From: Roseiconus nitratireducens
Lineage (GTDB): Bacteria; Planctomycetota; Planctomycetia; Pirellulales; Pirellulaceae
NCBI RefSeq assembly: GCF_008629675.1
Contig: NZ_VWOX01000004.1
Coordinates: 310,001 to 374,000, forward strand
Direction: 5' to 3'
Length of the DNA: 64,000 bases
The translations under genes were made by a program, and so were the position numbers. The notes under the pieces are model-generated. The model saw nothing but the letters and a program-made list of their open reading frames with translations, searched no databases and had not been told where the DNA came from. Below, one piece after another: positions 39,104 to 48,079 of the stretch (positions within the stretch are counted from its first letter, which is position 1; every line of letters starts with the position of its first letter).

Positions 39104-39170
39104 CTGACGGATCGCATTGCGGACGGACACAGTGCTGACGGATCGCCGTACTGACGGATCGCAGTGCTGT
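39104..39170. repeat. degenerate short tandem repeat after the DUF2183 gene
   Basis: CTGACGGATCGC starts at 39104, 39135 and 39151. The last two are 16 bp apart and the first two 31 bp, about two units. It fills the gap between two convergent genes. Confidence 0.7.
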
Positions 39171-39215
39171 CAGATCTCCTTTCGCCTCGACACCGGAGGC
39201 GGTACGAGTGTGTCG

Positions 39216-39806
39216 TCAGCTCTCACTCAACAACTCGTCGGCCTCCACCAGCGTCTTGGCCACTTCGCCGATCTTGGTCCGCTTGTCGGTCGCCATCCGT
39301 CGGAGCTGCTTGTAGGCGCCTTCCTCGTCAAGATCGCGTTGCTTCATCAGCAATCCCTTCGCCCGTTCGACCCACTTGCGCAGCTGCAACGCCTCCCGCA
39401 ATTCTTCGTTCTCTTCACGAAGTTCTTGAAACTGCGAGAACCGTTGCATCACCAGGAAAATCGCGGGCCGCAAGTCGTGCGTCTGCACCGGCTCGGCCAG
39501 GTAAGCCATCACATGATCCTGGAGGGCCCTTTCGACCTTATCTTGGTCGGTTTCCTTCGAGACGATGATCGACGGGATCGGTTCCTGCTTCCCGCATTCG
39601 ACAAGCGATTCGATCCCATCCATGTCCGACAGCCGCACGCCGGAAATCAGCAATTCCGGCGGCTGTTCCTTCACCGCAGCGATCATCTCCCGCCCGGAAT
39701 GGGTGACCAGTTGCAATTGATGCCCAAGCACTTTGAGCATTTCCGTTACCACGGCGCGGGACGCGTCGTCCCCATGAGCAAAAATGATTTTGTAGGAAGT
39801 ATTCAT
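39216..39806 (-). CDS. ANTAR-domain regulator with degenerate receiver
   Basis: A 196-residue RNA-binding antiterminator. Residues 1-120 have the receiver fold, and 136-193 are the ANTAR helices (VERAKGLLMKQRDLDEEGAYKQL) that bind tandem RNA hairpins in nascent transcripts. The receiver cannot be phosphorylated normally: the acceptor Asp is Gly56 (LLISGVRLSDMDG), and the usual Lys-Pro switch is Glu105-Pro106, though the acidic pair Asp13-Asp14 remains. A coiled-coil (FQELREENEELREALQLR) links the two domains. ATG 39806; the frame opens at 39842. It diverges from the KaiC/kinase operon. Confidence 0.9.
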   Translation of the reverse strand: MNTSYKIIFAHGDDASRAVVTEMLKVLGHQLQLVTHSGREMIAAVKEQPPELLISGVRLSDMDGIESLVECGKQEPIPSIIVSKETDQDKVERALQDHVMAYLAEPVQTHDLRPAIFLVMQRFSQFQELREENEELREALQLRKWVERAKGLLMKQRDLDEEGAYKQLRRMATDKRTKIGEVAKTLVEADELLSES

Positions 39807-40356
39807 CGAATCGTCGTTCCCTCCGGCCACTTGACGCCGCATCGAGCAATTCCTGATCGCCTAGACGGCGGTCGACAGACAGACCGAATTATTTGAAGTT
39901 TTTCAGTCTTTTGCTACCTGGGTTTGTGCGGATGTCGCGGACCTACCTACCACCCGGCGGGGCAGCCGGAGTTCATTCGACGGACAGAAGGCTTTGGGAA
40001 CTGAGTTCGTCGCCTCGCTTCGTTTGAAAAAGGTTTCGCGACGCGCGCTAGAACGTCGCTTCCCGCCGTCTGGCGACGGCAGCTACGGGGCAAAAATTTC
40101 GCAGATGGGACTGGTTGGGCCGCAATGACTCTGCCGTTGACCGCTGGCCTTCCCCTCCTGTCCGGCACGGTCTTTGCATCTCGTGCTGCTGAGCTGAGAA
40201 CTTGGTGGACGTCGTTCTTACATCGCTTGTCCATCCAATGCCCATTCGTCGCCGGCCGAACGCCCCCTGCGTCGGCGTCCATTGCCGCACCTCCAGGGTG
40301 CGAGCGTCAATCCTGTCCCGTACACGTCAAGCGTGGAACAAAAGCCAGAAATACCG
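39807..40356. other. divergent control region of the ANTAR and kaiC-like genes
   Basis: About 550 bp between divergent genes, long enough for promoters and leader RNA on both sides. The core palindrome CCGTCTGGCGACGG occurs at about 40069-40082. No ORF here is supported. A pair of adjacent hexaloop hairpins, the ANTAR target, would be looked for in the kaiC-like leader, but I could not confirm one by eye. Confidence 0.5.
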
Positions 40357-41922
40357 ATGCCAGCAGAGGATGACCAAAGACAGAGCCTGCCGACCGGAGC
40401 GGCCTTGACGGACCGGTTCGATAAACAGGCCAGCGAATTGATCAGCATCGGCAATGACCGACTAGACCATATCTTGGGCGGCGGAGTCACGCCGAATTGT
40501 TTCTTGCTGGTGGAAGGCGATCCGGGGGCCGGCAAGACCACGTTGGCTTTGCAGTTCGCACTCGAGGGCGTCCGGCGAGAAGAGCCGGTCCTGTACATCG
40601 CGCTGTCCGAAGGCGAAACCGAATTGCGTGCGGTCGCGGCTTCCCACGGTCTGGATCTTAGTGGAATCGACCTGATCGATCTTTCACCAGGCAGCGAAGT
40701 CTTGACGGATGAATCCGCGACCATCTTCCATCCCACGGACATTGAACTCGGTGAGCTGACCGACGCAATCACACAGTCCTTCGAACGCTTCAAACCCAAA
40801 CGCGTCGTCATCGATTCGCTCGGCGAGTTGCGTCACTTGTCGCAGAGCGATTTGCGGTACCGTCGTCAACTGATGGCGCTGAAAAGCTACTTCCGGTCCA
40901 AGGAGTGCACCGTCCTGTTGATTGACGATCGGTTGGAAAGTGCGGATCTGCAGTTACAGGGTGTGGCCCGAGGCACGATCGAGCTGCAACGATCGACGCC
41001 CGCCTACGGCCGAATCCGTCGTCGACTTCAAGTCTCCAAGATGCGCGGTCAACAGGTCCGTACGGGTTTCCACGACTTCACCATCGAACACGGCGGTTTA
41101 AAAGTGTTCCCCCGATTGGTCGCGGCCGAACATGCCGATGAATTCGAGCACGGTTGTGTGACCAGCAGGGTGCCTCCCTTGGATTCGCTACTCGGTGGCG
41201 GTGTCCAGAAAGGCACCAGCACGCTGGTCATCGGCGCGGCCGGCACCGGAAAGAGTTCCATCTGCGCCCAGTATGCATATGCCGCCTGTCAACCTTCGCC
41301 TGACGCCCCTGCCCCGGCCCGCTCGGCCATCTACGTTTTTGACGAAACAGCGGCGAACTTCCTTCATCGCTGCGAAGGTCTCGGGATCCCCTTGCGGGAA
41401 GCTCGCGAAGCCGGCCAATTGATCATGCGTCAGGTGGACTCGGCCGAGCTTTCTCCAGGCGAATTCGCTTGGCACGTTCGGACCAGTGTGGAGGACTACG
41501 GTGTCCGGTTTGTCGTCATCGACAGCCTGAACGGGCTGATGCATTCGATGCCCGACGAAGACTACCTGCGTGGTCAGCTGCACGAACTACTCAGTTACCT
41601 CTCCCAAAAAGGAGTGTGCACCCTCATCACGCTCAGTCAGCATGGATTGATTGGCGACGACGTTGAATCTCCCGTTGAGACGAGTTACTTGGCTGATGCC
41701 AATATCTTGCTTCGGTACTTCGAACACCGCGGACGCGTTCGCAAAGCGATCAGCGTCATGAAGAAACGGACCGGCGGTCATGAAACGGCAGTCCGTGAGA
41801 TCGTGTTTTCCGATGACGGGATCACGATCGGCCAGCCGCTGGAAGATTTTCATGCGGTCCTCAGCGGATCCCCCACTTACACCGGCGAAGATGAGCAACT
41901 CATCGACGACGCCTGCCACTGA
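40357..41922 (+). CDS. KaiC-like double-RecA-domain ATPase
   Basis: A 521-residue KaiC superfamily protein with two RecA-like domains. Walker A motifs are GDPGAGKTT (54-62) and GAAGTGKSS (293-301); Walker B-like VVIDSLGEL and VVIDSLNGL occur in each domain. The acidic residues just after strand 2 differ from cyanobacterial KaiC: SEGETE in domain 1 and FDETAA in domain 2. The cyanobacterial autophosphorylation Ser-Thr pair cannot be confirmed. There is no KaiA or KaiB gene. ATG 40357 is used; a TTG at 40282 is possible. The stop is followed directly by a hybrid kinase gene, so the ATPase likely acts on or through that kinase. Confidence 0.9.
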   Translation: MPAEDDQRQSLPTGAALTDRFDKQASELISIGNDRLDHILGGGVTPNCFLLVEGDPGAGKTTLALQFALEGVRREEPVLYIALSEGETELRAVAASHGLDLSGIDLIDLSPGSEVLTDESATIFHPTDIELGELTDAITQSFERFKPKRVVIDSLGELRHLSQSDLRYRRQLMALKSYFRSKECTVLLIDDRLESADLQLQGVARGTIELQRSTPAYGRIRRRLQVSKMRGQQVRTGFHDFTIEHGGLKVFPRLVAAEHADEFEHGCVTSRVPPLDSLLGGGVQKGTSTLVIGAAGTGKSSICAQYAYAACQPSPDAPAPARSAIYVFDETAANFLHRCEGLGIPLREAREAGQLIMRQVDSAELSPGEFAWHVRTSVEDYGVRFVVIDSLNGLMHSMPDEDYLRGQLHELLSYLSQKGVCTLITLSQHGLIGDDVESPVETSYLADANILLRYFEHRGRVRKAISVMKKRTGGHETAVREIVFSDDGITIGQPLEDFHAVLSGSPTYTGEDEQLIDDACH

Positions 41923-41927
41923 GGTGA
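41922..41927 (+). promoter_or_regulatory. Shine-Dalgarno site overlapping the kaiC-like stop
   Basis: AGGTGA at 41922-41927 begins at the last base of the kaiC-like TGA and sits 4 nt before the kinase ATG. This is a clear ribosome-binding site in a window where most are weak. Confidence 0.75.
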
Positions 41928-41931
41928 CAAG

Positions 41932-43515
41932 ATGGGAGATCTTTCGACCGAGCTGAGCGATTGGACCGACGACGTCGGCGCCGACGGACGCGTGTTGATG
42001 ATCCCGCTGTCTCCCAGAGACCGACGCCTGACCGAGCAACTGTTCAGCAGCGAAGGGATCAGCGTCCAGTTCTGTTGCGACATGACGGAGTTGTGCAACG
42101 AAGTGGCGCGAGGCTCCGGCGTCCTCGTTCTCCACCACGAGCAGTTTCGTCGGTACCGGTTTCCGGGACTGCTGGATTTTCTGACTTCACAGCCTCGTTG
42201 GTCTGACCTGCCCGTGGTGTTTGTGACGGACGATCACGAATCCTTGCCACATCCGCTGGAAGACGTCGGCAATGTCACCGTGTTGCACAAGCCGCTGCAC
42301 AGCCTGACCTTCCTGAGTGTGGTGCGTGCCTGCCTGACCTCTCGCCGAAAACAGTACCAGCTGCGAGATATGCTGCGTGCCAACTTGCGTGCGAGAGCGG
42401 AGCTGGAGGAAAACGACCGAAGGAAAGACGAATTCCTCGCCACCCTGGCCCATGAACTACGCAATCCGCTGGCACCAATCCAGAATTCGTTGGATTTGCT
42501 GAGCGTCGAACAGGTGAGCCTCCGAGAAGAGCATCAACTGCGTGAGATCATGACCCGTCAGGTCAAGCAGTTGAGCCGGATTGTGGACGACCTGCTGGAC
42601 GTGTCGAGGATCACGCGTGGCAAAATCAAATTGGTCCGCAGCACCATCGATCTTCGCGACAGCATCCTGGCGGGGATCGAAGCATCGGCGCCCTTCATCC
42701 GCCAATCCGACCAGACGCTGAACGTCGACTTGGGCGAATTGCCGATGCCGGTTTACGGCGACAGCGCACGGTTATCGCAAGTGATCGCCAACTTGCTCAA
42801 CAACGCCGCGAAGTACACTCCCGCTGGCGGCACCATTTGGGTGGAAACCTTTGCCCACGGGGGCCTGTTTGAAGTCGCCATCCGCGACGACGGGATCGGA
42901 ATCGACTCGGACCAGATCGACAGCGTCTTCGATCTTTTCACGCAACACGATATCGAACGCGAACGGGGACAAGCCGGACTTGGGATCGGCCTGACGCTAG
43001 TCAAACGGCTGCTCGAACTGCACGGCGGCAGTGTGCGTGTCGAGAGCGATGGACTGGGAACCGGCTCCACTTTCGTGATCCGCATGCCGCGTGACGTCGA
43101 AGTCGGTGAGCCGGGAGCCACCTGCCTGACGTCCGCTGCTGCCATCGAGGCCGAGCGTTGTTTCCGCGTGCTGGTGGTGGAAGACACGCGGGCCATCCGC
43201 TACGTGCTGTCGCGATTGCTGCAAACCCTGGGACATACCGTCGAGGTCGCCGAGAACGGTGCGGAGGGCTTGGCCATCGCGAGGCAAAGTCGGCCCGAAC
43301 TGATCATCTCCGACATTTCGATGCCGAAAATGAACGGCTACCAACTCGCCTGTCAGATCCGAAACGACCCCGCGTTTGATCGCACCATGCTGGTCGCGAT
43401 GACCGGCTATGGACGCGAAGAGGATCGCAATCGCGCCTTGGCACACGGCTTCAATGCCCACCTGACCAAACCGGTCGACTTGGATTCGCTGCGCAAATTG
43501 CTGGCTGCCTTGTAG
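41932..43515 (+). CDS. hybrid histidine kinase with N-terminal pseudo-receiver
   Basis: A 527-residue cytoplasmic hybrid kinase. Residues 20-135 fold like a receiver, keeping LHKPL but with no acceptor Asp (VLVLHHEQF at the site). Then come HisKA with FLATLAHELRNPL (His174), the ATPase domain (NLLNNAAKYTP, IRDDGIGID, GLGIGLTLVKRL), and a functional C-terminal receiver with Asp461 in IISDISMPKMNG and Lys in TKPV. It lies 9 nt behind the kaiC-like gene with a good Shine-Dalgarno site. KaiC-like proteins next to hybrid kinases are known in non-cyanobacteria and are thought to control output by protein contact. Confidence 0.93.
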   Translation: MGDLSTELSDWTDDVGADGRVLMIPLSPRDRRLTEQLFSSEGISVQFCCDMTELCNEVARGSGVLVLHHEQFRRYRFPGLLDFLTSQPRWSDLPVVFVTDDHESLPHPLEDVGNVTVLHKPLHSLTFLSVVRACLTSRRKQYQLRDMLRANLRARAELEENDRRKDEFLATLAHELRNPLAPIQNSLDLLSVEQVSLREEHQLREIMTRQVKQLSRIVDDLLDVSRITRGKIKLVRSTIDLRDSILAGIEASAPFIRQSDQTLNVDLGELPMPVYGDSARLSQVIANLLNNAAKYTPAGGTIWVETFAHGGLFEVAIRDDGIGIDSDQIDSVFDLFTQHDIERERGQAGLGIGLTLVKRLLELHGGSVRVESDGLGTGSTFVIRMPRDVEVGEPGATCLTSAAAIEAERCFRVLVVEDTRAIRYVLSRLLQTLGHTVEVAENGAEGLAIARQSRPELIISDISMPKMNGYQLACQIRNDPAFDRTMLVAMTGYGREEDRNRALAHGFNAHLTKPVDLDSLRKLLAAL

Positions 43516-43516
43516 T

Positions 43517-43895
43517 GACCACCACGCTCTGGCGAGCGTGGCTACCGGAATGCGGTGAAATCCAACCTGCCCCAGCCATTAAAATCTCTGACTCGTAGCT
43601 GCCGTCGCCAGAGGGCGGTCACACCGGGGACCACCACGCTCTGGCGAGCGTGGCTACCGGAATGCGGTGAAATCCAACCTGCCCCAGCCATAAAAATCTC
43701 TGACTCGTAGCTGCCGTCGCCAGACGGCGGACACACCGGGGGACCACCACGCTCTGGCGAGCGTGGCTACCGGAATGCGGTGAAATCCAACCTGCCCCAG
43801 CCATCAGAATCTCAGGCTCATGGCTGCCGTCGCCAGACGGCAAGTGCTTCGATTCACCACCACGCTCTGGCGAGCGTGGCTACCTGGAAGTGGCG
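43517..43895. repeat. 112-bp tandem repeat array
   Basis: A unit of 112-113 bp repeats three times (starts 43517, 43629, 43742) with a fourth partial copy at about 43855. Each unit has the CCACGCTCTGGCGAGCGTGG palindrome followed by GTAGCTGCCGTCGCCAGASGGC, i.e. the same two modules as the 25.2-kb array. It separates the kinase gene from the convergent phosphatase gene. Confidence 0.93.
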
Positions 43896-43919
43896 GCGCA
43901 CGACAAATTCAGTCGATGC

Positions 43920-44810
43920 CTAAAAGATGGTGGTATCCAACCCGGCCCCGGCGGAATCGGTCGGTCCTTCGCCCACCACCCGACAGATCACCGCGGTGAT
44001 GTTGTCGGTTCCGCCGGCTTCATTGGCCAGATCAATCAATTGGCGCACCTTCACCTCGGGGGAACCCGCTTCTTCCAGCACGGATCGGATGGTCCTGTCA
44101 TCGAGCATGCCCGTCAAACCGTCACTGCACAACAAGATCTGGTCGCCGACTCGCAGATCTGCTCGGATCGCCTCCGGTGACACCTGCTTGCGACTTCCGC
44201 CGACGCAGTTCCACAACACGTGCCGCCAGTGTTGCAAGGATGGATCCGATTCATTCAACCCGCCGGAATCGAGTAACTGCTGAGCCACCGTGTGGTCGGT
44301 CGTCAATTGCCGGAGAACGCCGTCGCGCAACTGATAGCAGCGGCTGTCTCCCGCGTGGACAACATAAATCTTTGGCCACAGCAGGTAGGCCATGGTAACC
44401 GTCGTCCCCATGGAATGGCCCTCGGGACCGGCGGACCACAATTCTTTCTGAACACTGACCAGCGACTCGGAAAGTTCGTCAATGAAGTCATCCTCGGCGG
44501 TCGGAGAGAGTTTTAGGAACCAACGCATCATGTCCAGGACGTAGCGGGCAGTCGCCTGGACCGCGATGCGGCTGGCACGTTCTCCCGCCTCGTGGCCTCC
44601 CATGCCGTCGGCAACGACCAGCAAACTTCCTTGTTGGCAGCCGAACATCTCGTCTTCGATTTCGCCTTCGACATCGGTATCGCGAATCACCAATTGTCGA
44701 CGGAGATCCCCCACGATGTAGTGATCCTGGTTTTCGTTCCGCACCCTGCCGACATCGGAGTCACCGGCAACTTCGAAGGAATCATGCGCGTGGTTGATCA
44801 GCGTGGACAT
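43920..44810 (-). CDS. PP2C-type serine/threonine phosphatase
   Basis: A 296-residue cytoplasmic PP2C (PPM) phosphatase that removes phosphate from Ser/Thr. Metal and catalytic motifs appear in order: RVRNENQDHY, VVADGMGGHEAGERAS, GDSRCYQLR, LLCSDGLTGML and GGTDNITAVI. These match the Stp1-like group that opposes Hanks-type kinases. ATG 44810 (MSTLINHAHDSFEV) is used; 44816 is equivalent. It is convergent with the KaiC-like/kinase operon, and its partner kinase gene is not here. Confidence 0.94.
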   Translation of the reverse strand: MSTLINHAHDSFEVAGDSDVGRVRNENQDHYIVGDLRRQLVIRDTDVEGEIEDEMFGCQQGSLLVVADGMGGHEAGERASRIAVQATARYVLDMMRWFLKLSPTAEDDFIDELSESLVSVQKELWSAGPEGHSMGTTVTMAYLLWPKIYVVHAGDSRCYQLRDGVLRQLTTDHTVAQQLLDSGGLNESDPSLQHWRHVLWNCVGGSRKQVSPEAIRADLRVGDQILLCSDGLTGMLDDRTIRSVLEEAGSPEVKVRQLIDLANEAGGTDNITAVICRVVGEGPTDSAGAGLDTTIF

Positions 44811-44876
44811 TGGCATTTTCCTCGTTCAGCGTCAGACCCGGAACCGTGAGAGATCCACGCCACCCGCCCCGTGATG

Positions 44877-44912
44877 CGATCTCATCGGGGGCGTCGATCT
44901 CATCGGGGGCGT
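44877..44912. repeat. 18-bp tandem duplication
   Basis: CGATCTCATCGGGGGCGT occurs twice in tandem (44877-44894 and 44895-44912) between the divergent phosphatase and sulfatase genes. Confidence 0.92.
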
Positions 44913-45097
44913 CGATGCGAATCCCATGCCGTTTTCGAGTTTGAACTTCCGACAGTCGCCCTCGCCAACGATTCGAGCGGCCAAGCGGCGCCCAACGGCT
45001 GCTTTCACCACCCGCCGATCGGTTGTGCTACGCTGGGAACCCCACCGGCGGCGGCCAGCGAAGCCAAAGCAAACACGCCGCTTTTGCATACCAACGA

Positions 45098-46624
45098 ATG
45101 GGTTTCGACATGTTTCAGACCGATGTCACGACGCACTCGGGCGGATGCCCCTTGATCACGCATCCTTTGCGACTCCGCCTCGCACTGCTTGCGGTCGGAG
45201 TGACCGTGCTGTCCTTGATGCCAACCATGCGTCCCGCGCTGTCTGCGGCCGAACCGGCGTCGCGGCCGAACATCGTGTTGGTCATGGCCGATGACCAGGG
45301 ATGGGGCGAAACCGGATACAACGGGCACCCGATTCTGAAAACACCGCACCTGGATGCGATGGCGGCTGCGGGCCTGCGGTTGGATCGCTTCTACGCCGGC
45401 GCTCCGGTTTGTTCACCGACGCGCGCTGCCGTCCTCACCGGGCGCAACTGCCAGCGAGCCGGAGTCCCCGAACATGGCTATGCGCTCCGGCACCAGGAAA
45501 TCACGCTGCCGCAGTTGTTGGCCGATGCGGGCTACCAAACGGCTCATTTCGGCAAGTGGCATCTGGACGGGTTGCGGGGACCAGGCGTGCCGATTCTGGC
45601 CAGCGATCCGTTCCATCCGGGGACGTTTGGCTTTTCCCATTGGCTATCGGTGACGAACTTCTACGACCGAGATCCGTTGCTCAGCCTGGAAGGCGAATTC
45701 GTTGGCTACCTGGGCGATTCCTCCGACGTGATTATTGACCAGGCGCTGACACACATCCGGCAGCAGGCCGGCAACGACCAACCGTTCTTCGATGTCATCT
45801 GGTACGGCACGCCGCATTCACCCTTCCGAGCTTCCCAGGACGATCGGCGTGCGTTCAGCGACTTGGATGAAAACTCCCAGCACCACTACGGGGAACTGGT
45901 GGCGTTGGACCGCAGCCTGGGAACGCTGCGCGCGGGGCTGCGGCAACTGGGTCTGCAGGAGAACACGCTGCTCTGGTACTGCAGCGACAACGGCGGACTG
46001 CCAAAGATCGAACCGCCCACCACCGGTGGACTGCGGGGACACAAGGGAACCATCTTCGAGGGCGGCCTGCGGGTTCCCTGCGTCATGGAATGGCCCGGAA
46101 CAATCCAACCGCGGCGTTCCAGTTATCCGGCCAGCGTGATGGACATCCTGCCGACAGTTTTGGAACTCGCTGGGGTCGAGTACCCTGAACCGCAGCGTCC
46201 CCGGGATGGGATCAGCCTGACCAAACTGTTTCACCCGGACGCCGAGGGCGCCGACGCTGAACGTGACCAGCCGATCTGTTTCCGATACCGCGGTGCCGCA
46301 GCGATCGTCGACAACGATTGGAAACTGCTGTCGCAAAACGTTGCCCAGGGCCAGTTCCAACTGTACGACCTGAGCCGAGACGTCGCCGAAGCCAACGATG
46401 CCGCCGCCGCGGCCCCCGAACGGGCGAAGTCGCTGGAAACGAAACTTCAAGATTGGCTCGCTTCGGTGGATGCCAGCATTGCCGGAAAAGATTATCCGTC
46501 GGGAACGGTGGATGCGAATCATCCCCAGCCCTCCTACTGGGTTGATCACCCCGATTACCAGCCATACCTGGATCGTTGGCAATCGCGGTGGCAGTACGGA
46601 GACTGGATTCGCCGCCGCCGCTAG
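45098..46624 (+). CDS. exported arylsulfatase
   Basis: A 508-residue secreted sulfatase of the S1 type. The signal peptide is residues 1-50 (RLRLALLAVGVTVLSLMP, then ALSAAEPA). The formylglycine site is CSPTR (Cys105), followed by AAVLTGR; metal ligands are in VMADDQG (Asp65, Asp66) and in YCSDNGG. It hydrolyses sulfate esters, in planctomycetes often from algal polysaccharides; the precise substrate cannot be told. A formylglycine-generating enzyme is needed and is not in the window. ATG 45098 or 45110 could be used. Confidence 0.93.
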   Translation: MGFDMFQTDVTTHSGGCPLITHPLRLRLALLAVGVTVLSLMPTMRPALSAAEPASRPNIVLVMADDQGWGETGYNGHPILKTPHLDAMAAAGLRLDRFYAGAPVCSPTRAAVLTGRNCQRAGVPEHGYALRHQEITLPQLLADAGYQTAHFGKWHLDGLRGPGVPILASDPFHPGTFGFSHWLSVTNFYDRDPLLSLEGEFVGYLGDSSDVIIDQALTHIRQQAGNDQPFFDVIWYGTPHSPFRASQDDRRAFSDLDENSQHHYGELVALDRSLGTLRAGLRQLGLQENTLLWYCSDNGGLPKIEPPTTGGLRGHKGTIFEGGLRVPCVMEWPGTIQPRRSSYPASVMDILPTVLELAGVEYPEPQRPRDGISLTKLFHPDAEGADAERDQPICFRYRGAAAIVDNDWKLLSQNVAQGQFQLYDLSRDVAEANDAAAAAPERAKSLETKLQDWLASVDASIAGKDYPSGTVDANHPQPSYWVDHPDYQPYLDRWQSRWQYGDWIRRRR

Positions 46625-46687
46625 CTGGCAGCGCCACGTTGAGATCGCCTGACATTGATCGCTAGATGGCCCCCTGCGGAACTTCGG

Positions 46688-46818
46688 GTGAGCCGCGTGG
46701 CGCTAGCCGCGGGTTTTCTCGATTCGACCGGCGGCTAGCACCTTGCCGCGCACTGCACTGCAAATCACGGTGTTTTTGATTGTAGATGACGCTGTTCAGC
46801 TGGCACCACGCGGCTCAC
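46688..46818. repeat. nested inverted repeats upstream of holA
   Basis: GTGAGCCGCGTGG (46688-46700) is perfectly complementary to CCACGCGGCTCAC (46806-46818). Inside, CTAGCCGC (46703-46710) pairs with GCGGCTAG (46731-46738). Similar GTGAGCCGCGG text recurs at about 47933. This is a familiar type of planctomycete intergenic palindrome. Confidence 0.85.
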
Positions 46819-46856
46819 GCAAAGACAACTCCCCCGGGGACTGTTATCCTGTCGCC

Positions 46857-47900
46857 ATGGCCAAAACACATGCCTTTGAACTGCTAACCAAGAACGCTTC
46901 CGAGACCCCGGTCGACTTCGACGTGGCCGCGGTCTTCGGCAGCGACGCGACCCTGAAGTCCTGGTGCACGACCCGCTTGACGGGCCGGGCGGACGTGACC
47001 GATGTCGACGGTCAGACCGCGCGCTGGATGGATCTGAACGACGAATTGTCGACCGCGTCTTTGTTCGACATGGGGGAGAAGCGAACGTTGGTGGTCCGCG
47101 ATGCGGACAAATTTGTTTCCAACCATCGCACCGAACTGGAAGCCTTTCTCGGCAAATCCGGCTCGGCTGCCCGTCTGGTGCTGCAACTGGAATCGCTGGC
47201 GTCCAACACCAAGGTCTACAAGTCGATCGACAAGTCCCACTTGCTGGTCAACTGCAGCGGCGAACCGGGTAAGAAGAGTGGAGTGACCGCCGCGGTCCGC
47301 CGAAAGTTTTTAACCGGATTCGTCGCCGATCGACACCAAACCAAGTTGGCAAATCAGGCTGCCGATGCGCTGGTGGAAATGCTGGGCGATGACATCGGAT
47401 TTTTGGATACCGAGATTGCCAAACTGTCGCTTTACCTGCCACCGGGTGAAACGATCGACGAAACGATGGTTCGTGACATCGTGGCGGGTTGGCAAGGTAA
47501 AACCGTCTGGCAAATCACCGAAGCCATCGCCTCCGGTGACGCGGCCGAGGCGCTCAAGCAATTGGACAAACTGATTGCCGGTGGGCAGCCGGCGATCGCC
47601 CTGCTGCCCCAAATTGCGTGGTCACTCCGCCGTCTGGGATTGGCCACAGCGGCTCACTTGCAAGCCGAACGTTCGGGGCGTCGTCGACGGCTGGAAGATT
47701 CGCTGGCCAGTGCCGGCATCACCCGTCCCCACGAAATCACCCGCGCGATTGCGGACATGAAGCGAATGAAACGGGCGAAGGCCAGTCAGCTTCTGCCCTG
47801 GTTGCTCGACGCTGACTTGCGATTGAAAGGAACCCACAGCGCCGACGGCCGCGATCGGTTTCTGTTGGAGCAATTCGTGATGCGGCTGGCGAGCACCTGA
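46857..47900 (+). CDS. holA: DNA polymerase III subunit delta
   Basis: A 347-residue delta subunit, the clamp-loader ring opener for the beta sliding clamp. The order and key stretches fit: FDVAAVFGSDATLKSWCTT, LFDMGEKRTLVVRDADKFV, the domain III sections LVEMLGDDIGFLDTEIAKLSLY and VWQITEAIASGDAAEALKQL, and ALLPQIAWSLRRLGLA. ATG 46857 matches family starts. Length is normal. It lies alone, between the sulfatase and a convergent gene, preceded by the inverted-repeat element. Confidence 0.9.
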   Translation: MAKTHAFELLTKNASETPVDFDVAAVFGSDATLKSWCTTRLTGRADVTDVDGQTARWMDLNDELSTASLFDMGEKRTLVVRDADKFVSNHRTELEAFLGKSGSAARLVLQLESLASNTKVYKSIDKSHLLVNCSGEPGKKSGVTAAVRRKFLTGFVADRHQTKLANQAADALVEMLGDDIGFLDTEIAKLSLYLPPGETIDETMVRDIVAGWQGKTVWQITEAIASGDAAEALKQLDKLIAGGQPAIALLPQIAWSLRRLGLATAAHLQAERSGRRRRLEDSLASAGITRPHEITRAIADMKRMKRAKASQLLPWLLDADLRLKGTHSADGRDRFLLEQFVMRLAST

Positions 47901-48079
47901 TGCCTCGCTGGACAAGCGGCACTTTGGGTGAGCCGCGGCCGTTTCCGTCGGCTGACACGGACGACAGTGGGCTTTCGTCGCGTCGCGACTTCAGTCATTG
48001 ATGGTCGTTCGGCCGCCCGGGAAGGATTGCCCCACTTGCCGCGCATCGGCGGAACTATCCATGCGACTTGTCGCCCTGC

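Noticed and set aside
39807..40356. tRNA or small RNA gene
   Set aside because: No tRNA T-loop text or clear cloverleaf in this or other intergenic gaps; only the palindrome copy stands out.
43517..43895. possible CRISPR array
   Set aside because: The repeated part is the whole 112-bp unit with internal palindromes, no unique spacers of even length, and no cas genes.
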